Shown: positions 1 to 6,240, counted from the first letter of the stretch. The stretch is 6,240 nucleotides of DNA from Rhodopirellula sp. (GCA_002712845.1 PAUV01000002.1:65121-71360), one strand, 5' to 3'. Numbers and translations are program-made. The notes: generated by a model from the sequence alone, not told the origin.

Positions 1-85
1 TTCAACGTGGCGGGAAACCCGCAAATTCATTAGTGTCCCGTTTTGTCCCATCTTTCTTCCCTTTTCGCACGATCGCTAAATACCC
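1..85 (+). other. Upstream leader; possible tail of a preceding gene
   Basis: The reading frame starting at base 1 is open for ten codons (ending ...NPQIH) and stops at TAG 31-33. This could be the C-terminus of a gene lying upstream, but ten residues are too few to assign. Bases 34-85 then lead to the first full gene. They are pyrimidine-rich and contain two GTCCC copies. I see no convincing -35/-10 pair, sigma-54 site or Shine-Dalgarno sequence. Confidence 0.25.
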
Positions 86-2146
86 ATGTCGGTCAATCAG
101 CAAACCGTTGAGGACACCAAGGCCCAGATCCGAGGGCTGGTGAACGAAATTGCCCAGCTGTCCAAAAGTGGCGCTACTGCGGAAGAGTTCTATCCAGAAC
201 TGCTCTCCCGCATAATTACTGCGCTGGCTGCTGCAGGAGGAGCCATTTGGTTGCTGGACGAGGATCGGCAACTGAGTCTGCAATATCAGATCAATGCGGA
301 GCCCTCCATTTTGGAAGACGACTCTGAAGATGCGACACGGCACACCCGCCTGATTCAGCGTGTCGCAAACACGGGCCAGTCACTATTGGTTCCTCCCTAT
401 TCGGGCACGACTGATGGTGAGGGAGAGGGTAATCCAACGGGATTCCTGCTCTGTCTTGGCGCTTTGCAGCATGACGGTCACAACGATGGACTGATCGAGA
501 TTTTTCAGCGTCCAGGAACCGCACCGGACACACAGCGAGGCTATCTCCGCTTTCTTCAACAAATGTGTGAGCTGGCTGCTGAGTGGTTGCGAAGCCAAAA
601 GTTGCGAACCTTAGGTGATCGCCAGACCTTGTGGCAGCAGGCGGATTCGTTCGCACGTGCAACCCACGAGTCGCTTGATTTGAAGGAAACGGCCTACATT
701 GTTGCCAACGAAGGGCGGCGTTTGATTGGTTGCGACCGAGTGAGTGTTGCAATTAAGAAGGGTCGGCATTGCAAAGTTCAGGCAATCAGTGGCCAAGACA
801 CGATCGAGAATCGATCGAACATCGTGACCGCTTTGAACAATCTGGCAACGCGGGTTGTCGCTGCGGGCGAGCCTTTGTGGCACGATGGAGCGACGGAGGA
901 TTTGCCGCCTCAGATTGAGGAAGCGTTGGAAGATTACGTAGACCAGTCTTATGGCCGAAACATTGCCGTGTTGCCTCTCCGCGAGCCTGAGCGACGCTTA
1001 GGTGTCGACAACGATTCAGGAGCCGCGGGAGAGATTGACCGCGACAACGCTCATCGAGGCGAAGTGATTGGTGCCTTGATTGTTGAGCAAATTGAAAGTG
1101 ACATCCCGGAGGATGTATTCCGTGCACGTTGTGATCTGGTTTATGAACACGGCACTCGGGCCATCGCCAATTCAAGAGCACATTCGAATCTATTTCTGAT
1201 GCCTTTGTGGAGAGCTTTGGGTCGGGCAACCTGGGTTCTTCGGGCCAGAACACTTCCAAAAACCATCGGGGTCGTGGGGTTACTGCTGGCTGTGGTTCTT
1301 GGTCTGACTTTCATCAAAAAAGATTTTAACTTGGAAGCAGAGGGGACGTTGGTTCCGTCCGAGAAACGAGAAATTTTTGCACCAATTGACGGTGAAGTCA
1401 TCGCAGTAAATTTCGATCATGACGATGCTGTGAAGCAGAATGATGTTTTGATTGAATTGCGTAACCGGGACATTGAAATCCAAATCGCTGACATCGAGGG
1501 GCAAATTCAAACAAATCTGGCAGAGCAGGCCAAGGTACAGGGACAGTTGAGTCGTCGTCAGCTTTTGAAGCCGTCTGAATTGCGATCCCTACAGGCCGAG
1601 AAAAATGAATTGCAAGCCAAAGATATGGTTCTTCAACGAAAGCTGCAGTTGCAGAAAGATCGTAAAGCGGAACTAATGATTCGATCGCCCATTCAGGGCA
1701 CGGTTGTATCTTGGGATGTCGAGAAAAATCTACGGCTGCGACCGATCATGACGGGGCAGGTATTGATGGAAGTAGCCGACCTCGAGCAAAACTTGGTGCT
1801 CGAGGTAGAGCTGCCAGAGAAGCGAGAAGGACATCTCGACGAGTACATTGCCCAGCAGGGGTTGAGTGATACCGATCAGTTATCCGTGACCTATATCCTC
1901 GCAACCGATCCTGATGAACCAATGGATGCGTCGTTGCTGATCGACAGCATTTCAAAGCGTGCTGACGCAAATGAAGAGCACGGTGCTGTGATCAAAATGC
2001 GGGCTAATCCAGATCAGGCGACGCTTCGGGGGCTGCAGCCTCGTCCCGGCGCCAAAGTGATCGCGAAGATCTACTGCGGTCGCCGTAGTAGTGGTTTTGT
2101 CTTCTTTCACGAAATCTACGAGTGGTGCCATAAGTTCTTCTTTTAG
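86..2146 (+). CDS. GAF-domain / HlyD-like membrane-anchored adaptor protein
   Basis: Predicted inner-membrane protein of 686 residues that joins a cytosolic sensory half to a periplasmic adaptor half. Residues about 30-168 and 190-362 look like two GAF-type domains: helix-sheet patterns such as GGAIWLLDED and GCDRVSVAIKKG, and a late VIGALIVEQ strand. One hydrophobic helix spans about 393-410 and is followed by lysines. Residues 416-458 form the first half of a lipoyl-like domain (EGTLVPSEKREIFAPIDGEV), 459-530 a charged coiled-coil hairpin, 533-565 the second half (IRSPIQGTVVSWD), and 566-662 a beta-barrel-like region. The end, 670-686, is an aromatic tail. No typical lipoyl-lysine motif is evident, as expected for HlyD-type adaptors. 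The ATG at 86 lacks a clear Shine-Dalgarno, but no better start exists. The gene lies 50 bases before the next adaptor gene, probably in one operon. The GAF assignment is from pattern only; the HlyD assignment is firmer. The ligand and the partner pump are unknown. Confidence 0.87.
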   Translation: MSVNQQTVEDTKAQIRGLVNEIAQLSKSGATAEEFYPELLSRIITALAAAGGAIWLLDEDRQLSLQYQINAEPSILEDDSEDATRHTRLIQRVANTGQSLLVPPYSGTTDGEGEGNPTGFLLCLGALQHDGHNDGLIEIFQRPGTAPDTQRGYLRFLQQMCELAAEWLRSQKLRTLGDRQTLWQQADSFARATHESLDLKETAYIVANEGRRLIGCDRVSVAIKKGRHCKVQAISGQDTIENRSNIVTALNNLATRVVAAGEPLWHDGATEDLPPQIEEALEDYVDQSYGRNIAVLPLREPERRLGVDNDSGAAGEIDRDNAHRGEVIGALIVEQIESDIPEDVFRARCDLVYEHGTRAIANSRAHSNLFLMPLWRALGRATWVLRARTLPKTIGVVGLLLAVVLGLTFIKKDFNLEAEGTLVPSEKREIFAPIDGEVIAVNFDHDDAVKQNDVLIELRNRDIEIQIADIEGQIQTNLAEQAKVQGQLSRRQLLKPSELRSLQAEKNELQAKDMVLQRKLQLQKDRKAELMIRSPIQGTVVSWDVEKNLRLRPIMTGQVLMEVADLEQNLVLEVELPEKREGHLDEYIAQQGLSDTDQLSVTYILATDPDEPMDASLLIDSISKRADANEEHGAVIKMRANPDQATLRGLQPRPGAKVIAKIYCGRRSSGFVFFHEIYEWCHKFFF
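1779..1806 (+). repeat. Perfect 10-bp inverted repeat inside the first gene
   Basis: ACCTCGAGCA (1779-1788) and its exact reverse complement TGCTCGAGGT (1797-1806) are separated by 8 bases. In mRNA this would form a strong, GC-rich hairpin. It lies in the beta-barrel-coding part of the gene, around residues 565-574, where the protein has a repeated Leu-Glu. No T run follows, so it is not an intrinsic terminator. It may be a coincidence of the repeated CTCGAG codons. Confidence 0.6.
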
Positions 2147-2184
2147 AACGAAACCACTTCTGCCATCCAATATCTATCTTTTCC

Positions 2185-2188
2185 GGAG
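2185..2188 (+). promoter_or_regulatory. Shine-Dalgarno for the second adaptor gene
   Basis: GGAG sits 8 bases before the ATG at 2197, an ideal spacing. It supports that start, as does the signal peptide that begins immediately at this methionine. Confidence 0.75.
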
Positions 2189-2196
2189 TTTTCAAG

Positions 2197-3090
2197 ATGC
2201 GGTTTACATCAACCATTTTGTATCTTGCTATCGCTTTATCGAGTCCCGTATTTGCACAGCAGGCGGCGGTTCCCAAGCAGACACATGTCGTTGAGAACTG
2301 CGTGGTGCAGTACATCAACAAGGTTGATGTTCCTGCGAGGGCAGAGGGTACGCTGACTGTCTTGAAAGTCGATGAGGGGCTTACCGTTGCTAAAGATGAG
2401 GTGCTTGCAGTGATCGATGACACTGCGGCCAAAATCAACTTGGCCTTAAAACAGGCTGAGGAAAAAGAAGCAATTCTCAATGCGACCAATGAAGTAAATC
2501 TGAATGATGCCAAAAACAGCGAAGAACTCGCTAAGGCTGAGGCCGAAGCTTATGAAGAACTGCGGCGAGAAAGGGCCATCCCGTACTGGGAGCTTGAAAA
2601 GAAAAAACTGGAAGCTGAGCGGGCTTTGCTCCGAATTGATTTAGCTGAAATGCAAAAGAGCATCGCGGAGGTGCAGGCATTTGGTAAAAGACAGGAGCTT
2701 GCATTGGCGGAGTATGAATTGAAGCGACGGCAAGTCCTTGCTCCATGGGATGGGTTCATTGAATCCAGACGGGCACAGCTTGGGGAATGGGTGCAGCCAG
2801 GAACGCCGATCCTGACATTGATCCAAATGAACAAATTGCGTGTTGAAGGTGATATAGACGCATTGGTATCCCGCAAGATTGTCAAAGGTACCAAAGTCGA
2901 AGTGCGAGTTTTTGACAAAGACGAAAGCTCAAGCTCTGAGCAGAAGCCCATTGAAGGAACGCTGGGATACGTCAGCATGGAAATCGACTTGAACGGCCGA
3001 CACCGAGTGTGGGTAGAAATCGATAACGTCAAGGACGAGGGGGTTTGGCGTTACAAGCCCGGAATGACCGCAGATATTACGATCCCCTGA
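2197..3090 (+). CDS. HlyD-family periplasmic adaptor with signal peptide
   Basis: Secreted or periplasmic protein of 297 residues with the compact membrane-fusion-protein layout. Residues 1-20 are a Sec signal peptide ending PVFA, with likely cleavage before QQA. No lipobox is seen, so it is probably not a lipoprotein. Residues 42-75 are the first lipoyl-like half (VPARAEGTLTVLKVDEG...VAKDEVLAVID). Residues 76-178 are a long Ala/Glu/Lys-rich alpha-helical hairpin. Residues 180-210 are the second half (VLAPWDGFIESRRAQLGEWV), and 213-297 a beta-barrel region ending in YKPGMTADITIP. In RND and ABC export systems such proteins bridge an inner-membrane pump and an outer-membrane channel. Here no pump lies next to it, and the flanking genes are themselves HlyD fusions, so it may assemble with them. 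It lies between the two larger fusion genes, probably in the same operon. Confidence 0.88.
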   Translation: MRFTSTILYLAIALSSPVFAQQAAVPKQTHVVENCVVQYINKVDVPARAEGTLTVLKVDEGLTVAKDEVLAVIDDTAAKINLALKQAEEKEAILNATNEVNLNDAKNSEELAKAEAEAYEELRRERAIPYWELEKKKLEAERALLRIDLAEMQKSIAEVQAFGKRQELALAEYELKRRQVLAPWDGFIESRRAQLGEWVQPGTPILTLIQMNKLRVEGDIDALVSRKIVKGTKVEVRVFDKDESSSSEQKPIEGTLGYVSMEIDLNGRHRVWVEIDNVKDEGVWRYKPGMTADITIP

Positions 3091-3111
3091 TCCATTGTCC
3101 TGATCCATTGT
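3086..3111 (+). repeat. 13-bp tandem duplication across a stop codon
   Basis: The unit CCTGATCCATTGT occurs twice with no gap, at 3086-3098 and 3099-3111. The first copy contains the TGA stop (3088-3090) of the preceding adaptor gene; the second lies wholly in the intergenic space. It looks like a small slippage duplication. It sits at the start of the 106-base gap before the protease gene, in which I saw no terminator and no convincing promoter. Confidence 0.85.
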
Positions 3112-3196
3112 GTGGACCACTCGCTTCATTTTATGCTCTTTTGAAATCACTCCTTTGTCTCGGTCTACCTCGTAAAGATTGTTTGCATAGCGTTCC

Positions 3197-5434
3197 ATGA
3201 CCACCTTAGCCGAATCCCTCGTCAGCAGCTCATCAAGGCCGCTGACGGTACGCACTCGCCCCGATCTGACGTCCAATCGTCAGTTCTATCAGGGTACTGC
3301 TTACTGGGTGGTGAAAGAGCCGGTGGGATTGCAGTATTTTCGCTTTCATGAAGAAGAGTATTTCATCCTGAATATGCTTGATGGTCATGTCAGCCTTCAG
3401 CAAATCAAAGATGGTTTTGAGAGGCGCTTCGCACCTCAGAAAATCACCTTCGGTGATCTCCAACAGTTCATCGGAATGTTGCACCGAAGTGGACTTGTGA
3501 TCAGTAATTCACCCGGGCAGGGAAAGGCTCTGCGGGAGCGTGGTCGCAAGAAAAAGAACAAAGAGACTATGGGCAAGTTTGCCAATGTCTTTGCACTTCG
3601 GTACCGGGGTTTCGATCCTGAGAAGATCTTGAATGCCATTCTGCCTTGGTTTGGGTGGATCTTCACGGTACCGGCACTCATTTTCTTTGCATTGTTTCTT
3701 GGTTCAGCAGCGCTGTTGCTCGCTACCCAATACGAAACTGTTTACGCCAAATTGCCGACTTTTCAGCAGTTCTTCGCAGCCGATCGTTGGCTGATCCTGG
3801 CTTGCACCATGGCAATCGTGAAAGTGTTGCATGAGTTTGGTCATGGATTGAGCTGCAAGAAGTTTGGTGGTGAGTGCCATGAAATTGGTTTCATGCTACT
3901 GGTGTTTACACCCTGCCTTTACTGCAATGTGTCCGATTCGTGGATGCTTCCAAATAAATGGAAGCGGGTCTGGATTGGTGCGGCAGGAATCTATGTCGAG
4001 ATGATTCTGGCATCGATTGCGACGTATGTCTGGTGGTTCACCGAACCGGGGACGACGATCAATGATCTGTGTCTGAACATGATGTTTTTAAATGTCGTCA
4101 GCACAGTTTTGGTGAATGGAAATCCGCTGCTGCGTTTTGACGGCTATTACATCCTGATGGACGCCTTGGAAATTCCCAATTTGCGTCAAAAGAGTACTGA
4201 GGTATTGAAACGTTGGTTTCAGGAAACATGCCTCGGACTGGAACTGCAGGACGATCCTTTTCAGCCGACACGCGGCCGATTCATGTTTGGATTGTTCACG
4301 GTTGCCAGTGTCATTTACCGTTGGGTTGTTGTCTTTTCAATCTGTTGGTTTGTGATCAAGGTGCTTGAACCCTACGGCCTTCAAGCGATCGGACGGATGG
4401 TTGCGGTCATTGGCTTTGCAGGGTTAGTGGGTCAGCCTTTTATCCAAACGTGGAAATTTTGTCGAACTCCTGGGAGACTGTCCAAAGTGAAACGCACTCC
4501 CCTATTAATCACATTGGGAATTGCCACCAGTGTTGTGATCGGTGTTTGCTACATACCGTTGCCACATCACATTGATTGTGCATTCGAAATCCGTCCCAGC
4601 AAAGTCGGAACCGTTTATGCCGGCACGTCTGGCCGAATTGAGTGGGCCATTGAGCCTCGCACGTCCGTGCAAGAAGGGCAGCAGATCGCAAGGTTGATCA
4701 ACCCTGAACTTGAAATTCGGTTGGCAGATCTCGAGGGACGTGAAGTGGTTGCCAATGCCCAGTTGAAGACGATTCAACTGCGAAGTCGTGAGGACGTTTA
4801 TCTCAAGGCGTCGATTGATACTCAGGAAGAACTGATCAAGTCGATTCAATCGATGATTGCTGAGACCCAAAAAGAAGTCGAGCGTTTGACTGTGGTTGCC
4901 AAGCGATCTGGCGTTGTTATTTCGCCACCCACTCGTGAGCCCCAGAAAGAGAACGATGGAAGGTTGCCTGGTTGGACAGGATCTCCATTGGATCGAGAGA
5001 ACATCGGGGCGCTTTTGACGCCGGGTGATGTGATTTGTGAAATTGGGAATGATCAGGATTTCGAGGCTGTTCTGATTATCGATCAGGGTGATGTTCAATT
5101 GGTGCGCGAGGGTCAAGAAGTCGAAATGAAACTGGACTCGCGACGACTTGATACCTTTGAAGGAGTCATTGACGAAAAATCAAATGAACCACTCGATGCG
5201 GCCTCGCTCGGAATGTCCAGCCAAACTGGTGGTGATTTGCAGACAGAGATTGATCCGACAACAGGCATGATCATGCCAAGAAGTGTCTCGTACCAGGCAC
5301 GTGTTCCGCTGGTCATCGACGGTACACCGCTCAGAGCGGGCTACCGGGGATCGGCAAAAATTCATGTTGCTCCGATGTCACTGGGGAGCAGGCTCTGGCG
5401 CGTGATCGCAAAAACATTCAATTTTGAACTCTAG
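3197..5434 (+). CDS. PqqD-like / M50 site-2-type protease / HlyD fusion protein
   Basis: Predicted polytopic inner-membrane zinc metalloprotease of 745 residues fused to adaptor modules. Residues about 22-103 resemble a PqqD-like winged-helix domain (YQGTAYWVVKEP, then YFILNMLDGHVSLQQI). The M50 core follows: membrane helices near 150-176, 197-220, 258-281, 292-308, 363-390, 398-416 and 436-454. The zinc motif is HEFGH (212-216), and the third-ligand motif is NPLLRFDG with Asp315, so the active site looks intact. A PCLYCNVSDSW segment (239-249, Cys240 and Cys243) lies between them. After the last helix come a lipoyl-like half (470-503), a coiled coil (about 504-566), a second half with an inserted loop (568-617), and a beta-barrel region ending in AKI (720-722) and an amphipathic tail. 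It lies 106 bases after the adaptor gene, and no Shine-Dalgarno is visible at the ATG. The fold assignment is firm; the substrate is unknown, and proteolysis is inferred from the motifs. Confidence 0.9.
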   Translation: MTTLAESLVSSSSRPLTVRTRPDLTSNRQFYQGTAYWVVKEPVGLQYFRFHEEEYFILNMLDGHVSLQQIKDGFERRFAPQKITFGDLQQFIGMLHRSGLVISNSPGQGKALRERGRKKKNKETMGKFANVFALRYRGFDPEKILNAILPWFGWIFTVPALIFFALFLGSAALLLATQYETVYAKLPTFQQFFAADRWLILACTMAIVKVLHEFGHGLSCKKFGGECHEIGFMLLVFTPCLYCNVSDSWMLPNKWKRVWIGAAGIYVEMILASIATYVWWFTEPGTTINDLCLNMMFLNVVSTVLVNGNPLLRFDGYYILMDALEIPNLRQKSTEVLKRWFQETCLGLELQDDPFQPTRGRFMFGLFTVASVIYRWVVVFSICWFVIKVLEPYGLQAIGRMVAVIGFAGLVGQPFIQTWKFCRTPGRLSKVKRTPLLITLGIATSVVIGVCYIPLPHHIDCAFEIRPSKVGTVYAGTSGRIEWAIEPRTSVQEGQQIARLINPELEIRLADLEGREVVANAQLKTIQLRSREDVYLKASIDTQEELIKSIQSMIAETQKEVERLTVVAKRSGVVISPPTREPQKENDGRLPGWTGSPLDRENIGALLTPGDVICEIGNDQDFEAVLIIDQGDVQLVREGQEVEMKLDSRRLDTFEGVIDEKSNEPLDAASLGMSSQTGGDLQTEIDPTTGMIMPRSVSYQARVPLVIDGTPLRAGYRGSAKIHVAPMSLGSRLWRVIAKTFNFEL

Positions 5435-5529
5435 GAAGCAAAACCGTGTATGTCATGGTCCATCAGATGACGAAGTCGTTCGAGGTAATTGCAGAACAGA
5501 ATTAGTATCAACCGAAAAAGATCGTCTTA

Positions 5530-5573
5530 GTTTGTGATTGTGTAGCTGTTTTGAGTTTGCTCTGATCACAAAC
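5530..5573. repeat. Spaced 9-bp inverted repeat, possible regulator site or RNA stem
   Basis: GTTTGTGAT (5530-5538) is exactly complementary to ATCACAAAC (5565-5573), with 26 bases between. Two further G-T pairs could extend the stem inward. The half-sites contain TGTGA and TCACA, the CRP/FNR-type half-site, but the spacing is far larger than the 6 bases of a normal CRP site. It is therefore either two separated half-sites or the stem of a transcript structure. Confidence 0.45.
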
Positions 5574-5619
5574 GGGTGTGTTGGCGGGCAACACCACAAG
5601 ATGATCAAAACGCCCACTA

Positions 5620-5653
5620 TGGCTTCACTTGCTGAAGTCACTTTTTCATTTTT
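5620..5653 (+). terminator. Possible weak rho-independent terminator after the three-gene operon
   Basis: TGGCTTCA (5620-5627) pairs with TGAAGTCA (5633-5640), including one G-T pair, around a 5-base loop. It is followed by an interrupted T tract (five T, CA, then five T). The stem is short and not very GC-rich, so termination would be partial at best. It lies about 190 bases after the stop of the protease gene and just before the DUF3467 gene, where a transcript end would make sense. Confidence 0.4.
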
Positions 5654-5708
5654 GTTGGCGGTCACAGATTTCATGCAGTGATTGTCATACCACCAACTCC
5701 AAACCTTT

Positions 5709-5713
5709 CGGAG
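5709..5713 (+). promoter_or_regulatory. Shine-Dalgarno that fixes the DUF3467 start
   Basis: CGGAG lies 9 bases before the ATG at 5723. The upstream in-frame GTG at 5678 has no such site, and its extension (MIVIPPTPNLSENST) would read through this Shine-Dalgarno sequence. The ATG is therefore preferred. Confidence 0.75.
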
Positions 5714-5722
5714 AATTCAACG

Positions 5723-6103
5723 ATGGCAGATGAGACCAACCAAGAAGATGCGGCAAAGCCTGACGCAGCAGCAGCTGCTGCACAGTCACAACAGCCAGTA
5801 CAGGTTCAAGTAGTCGACGACAATGCTGCAGCGACCTATGCCAACTTTTGTCGCGTGACGGGTTCACCAGAGGAATTGATTGTAGACTTTGGTTTGAATC
5901 CGCAGCCGATCGGCGTTCCCAAGGATCCCATTCAGGTCAAGCAGCGTATCATCGTCAACTTTTACACGGCCAAGCGATTGTTGGCCGCGTTGCAGATGTC
6001 GGTGGCTCGTCATGAGTCCGTCTTTGGTGTTCTGGAAACAGACATCAACAAGAGGGTTCGCCCCGGACTGAATCAGCAGGGCTCTGCAGAAAAGAAAAGC
6101 TAG
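5723..6103 (+). CDS. DUF3467-family protein
   Basis: Small, probably cytosolic protein of 126 residues. Residues 1-37 are a low-complexity, acidic and Ala/Gln-rich leader (six alanines at 15-20). Residues about 38-112 match what I recall of the DUF3467 family: YANFCRVTGSPEELIVDFGL, then QRIIVNFYTAKRLLAALQMSV, then FGVLETDINKRV. The first half looks like beta strands and the second like a helix. The C-terminus is short and lysine-rich. There is no signal peptide or membrane segment. The molecular function of the family is unknown to me. The gene follows the protease operon by 288 bases and has its own strong ribosome binding site and a terminator after it, so it may be transcribed alone. A role with the upstream system rests only on proximity. 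Confidence 0.87.
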   Translation: MADETNQEDAAKPDAAAAAAQSQQPVQVQVVDDNAAATYANFCRVTGSPEELIVDFGLNPQPIGVPKDPIQVKQRIIVNFYTAKRLLAALQMSVARHESVFGVLETDINKRVRPGLNQQGSAEKKS

Positions 6104-6104
6104 A

Positions 6105-6150
6105 CAGCAATTGCTGCCTGGCTGAAGTTCGATCTGGGAATCCCAGATCG
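6105..6150. repeat. Two palindromes after the DUF3467 gene
   Basis: CAGCAATTGCTG (6105-6116) is a perfect 12-bp palindrome starting one base after the stop codon. A second inverted repeat at 6130-6150 pairs CGATCTGGG with CCCAGATCG around a 3-base loop, a strong 9-bp hairpin. Neither is followed by a T run, so they may serve to stabilise the mRNA 3' end or assist the terminator just downstream. Confidence 0.6.
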
Positions 6151-6164
6151 CCGCTTAAACTTAT

Positions 6165-6196
6165 CGCGTCGTGGCATTTGCTCGACGCGTTTTTTT
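6165..6196 (+). terminator. Rho-independent terminator of the DUF3467 transcript
   Basis: CGCGTCG (6165-6171) pairs exactly with CGACGCG (6183-6189) around an 11-base loop and is followed directly by seven T (6190-6196). The GC-rich stem and immediate T tract are the classic form of an intrinsic terminator. It lies 61 bases after the stop codon. The remaining bases to 6240 show no gene or signal. Confidence 0.85.
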
Positions 6197-6240
6197 GTGC
6201 CATTACCGGTTCATTCGTCGCATAGACACAGGCATTCGAA

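Larger units (their letters stand above)
5435..5722. other. Noncoding spacer with several small hairpins
   Basis: This gap separates the protease gene from the DUF3467 gene. No protein-coding stretch in it is convincing. It holds a spaced inverted repeat (5530-5538 with 5565-5573), a small hairpin GTGTTG/CAACAC with a 5-base loop (5578-5594), a hairpin followed by T-rich sequence (5620-5653), and the ribosome binding site of the next gene. I found no promoter boxes that I would defend. A GTG at 5678 could extend the next gene upstream in frame, but the better start is at 5723. Confidence 0.6.

Noticed and set aside
801..817. CGATCGA / TCGATCG inverted repeat with a 3-base loop in the first gene
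   Set aside because: It is made of short CGATCG repeats common in such genomes, lies inside coding sequence and has no associated signal.
291..1259. Long minus-strand open frames opposite the first gene (for example 291-752 and 786-1259)
   Set aside because: Their translations are rich in Arg, Ser, Cys and His with no domain pattern, and they lie wholly antisense to a gene with clear domain structure; they are shadows of its codon usage.
2004..2513. 169-residue minus-strand open frame across the first intergenic gap
   Set aside because: It overlaps the ends of two confident genes, including the signal peptide region of the second, and its sequence shows no family resemblance.
4505..5116. 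203-residue minus-strand open frame opposite the HlyD part of the protease fusion
   Set aside because: It has no recognisable motif, a low-quality composition and no ribosome binding site I could support. The plus-strand frame here is a well-patterned adaptor module.
5264..5277. 14-bp perfect palindrome GGCATGATCATGCC in the protease gene
   Set aside because: It lies in a conserved-looking coding loop, far from any start or stop; chance is the simplest explanation.
5655..5683. TTGGCG as a -35 box for the DUF3467 gene
   Set aside because: No acceptable -10 hexamer occurs at 16-18 bases, and the GG/GC spacing does not fit a sigma-54 promoter.
5678..5722. GTG start at 5678 extending the DUF3467 protein by 15 residues
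   Set aside because: The extension contains the good Shine-Dalgarno for the ATG at 5723 and adds a sequence with no family features.

Overview
The window most likely comes from the chromosome of a planctomycete (Planctomycetota, possibly Pirellulales-like). This is inferred from the protein families and from roughly even base composition, not from any marker gene. It contains one compact, all plus-strand gene set: three consecutive genes that each carry a HlyD-type (membrane-fusion / biotinyl-lipoyl-like) adaptor module, followed by a small DUF3467-family gene and a clear rho-independent terminator. No RNA genes, insertion sequences, CRISPR arrays or prophage genes were seen.

Layout. Bases 1-85 are a short leader, perhaps with the last codons of an upstream gene. 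Bases 86-2146 encode a 686-residue protein with two GAF-like regions, one membrane helix and a HlyD-like periplasmic part. Bases 2197-3090 encode a 297-residue HlyD-like adaptor with a cleavable signal peptide. Bases 3197-5434 encode a 745-residue fusion: an N-terminal PqqD-like domain, a polytopic M50 (site-2-protease-like) domain with intact HEFGH and NP-x4-DG motifs, and a C-terminal HlyD-like module. Bases 5435-5722 are a noncoding spacer with inverted repeats and a possible weak terminator. Bases 5723-6103 encode a 126-residue DUF3467-family protein. Two hairpins follow it, the second ending in a run of seven T. The last 44 bases hold nothing assignable.

How the genes may work together. 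The first three genes look like one operon, with gaps of 50 and 106 bases. They would build an inner-membrane and periplasmic assembly: a cytosolic ligand- or signal-sensing part (GAF), a membrane-embedded zinc protease with a possible peptide-binding domain (PqqD-like), and three adaptor modules reaching into the periplasm. No ABC, RND or MFS transporter and no TolC-like outer-membrane protein is present in the window. The set is therefore either an export machine whose pump lies elsewhere, or a protease/adaptor system that uses HlyD folds for another purpose. The arrangement is, to my knowledge, recurrent in planctomycetes but functionally uncharacterised. The DUF3467 gene has its own strong ribosome binding site and may be a separate transcript.
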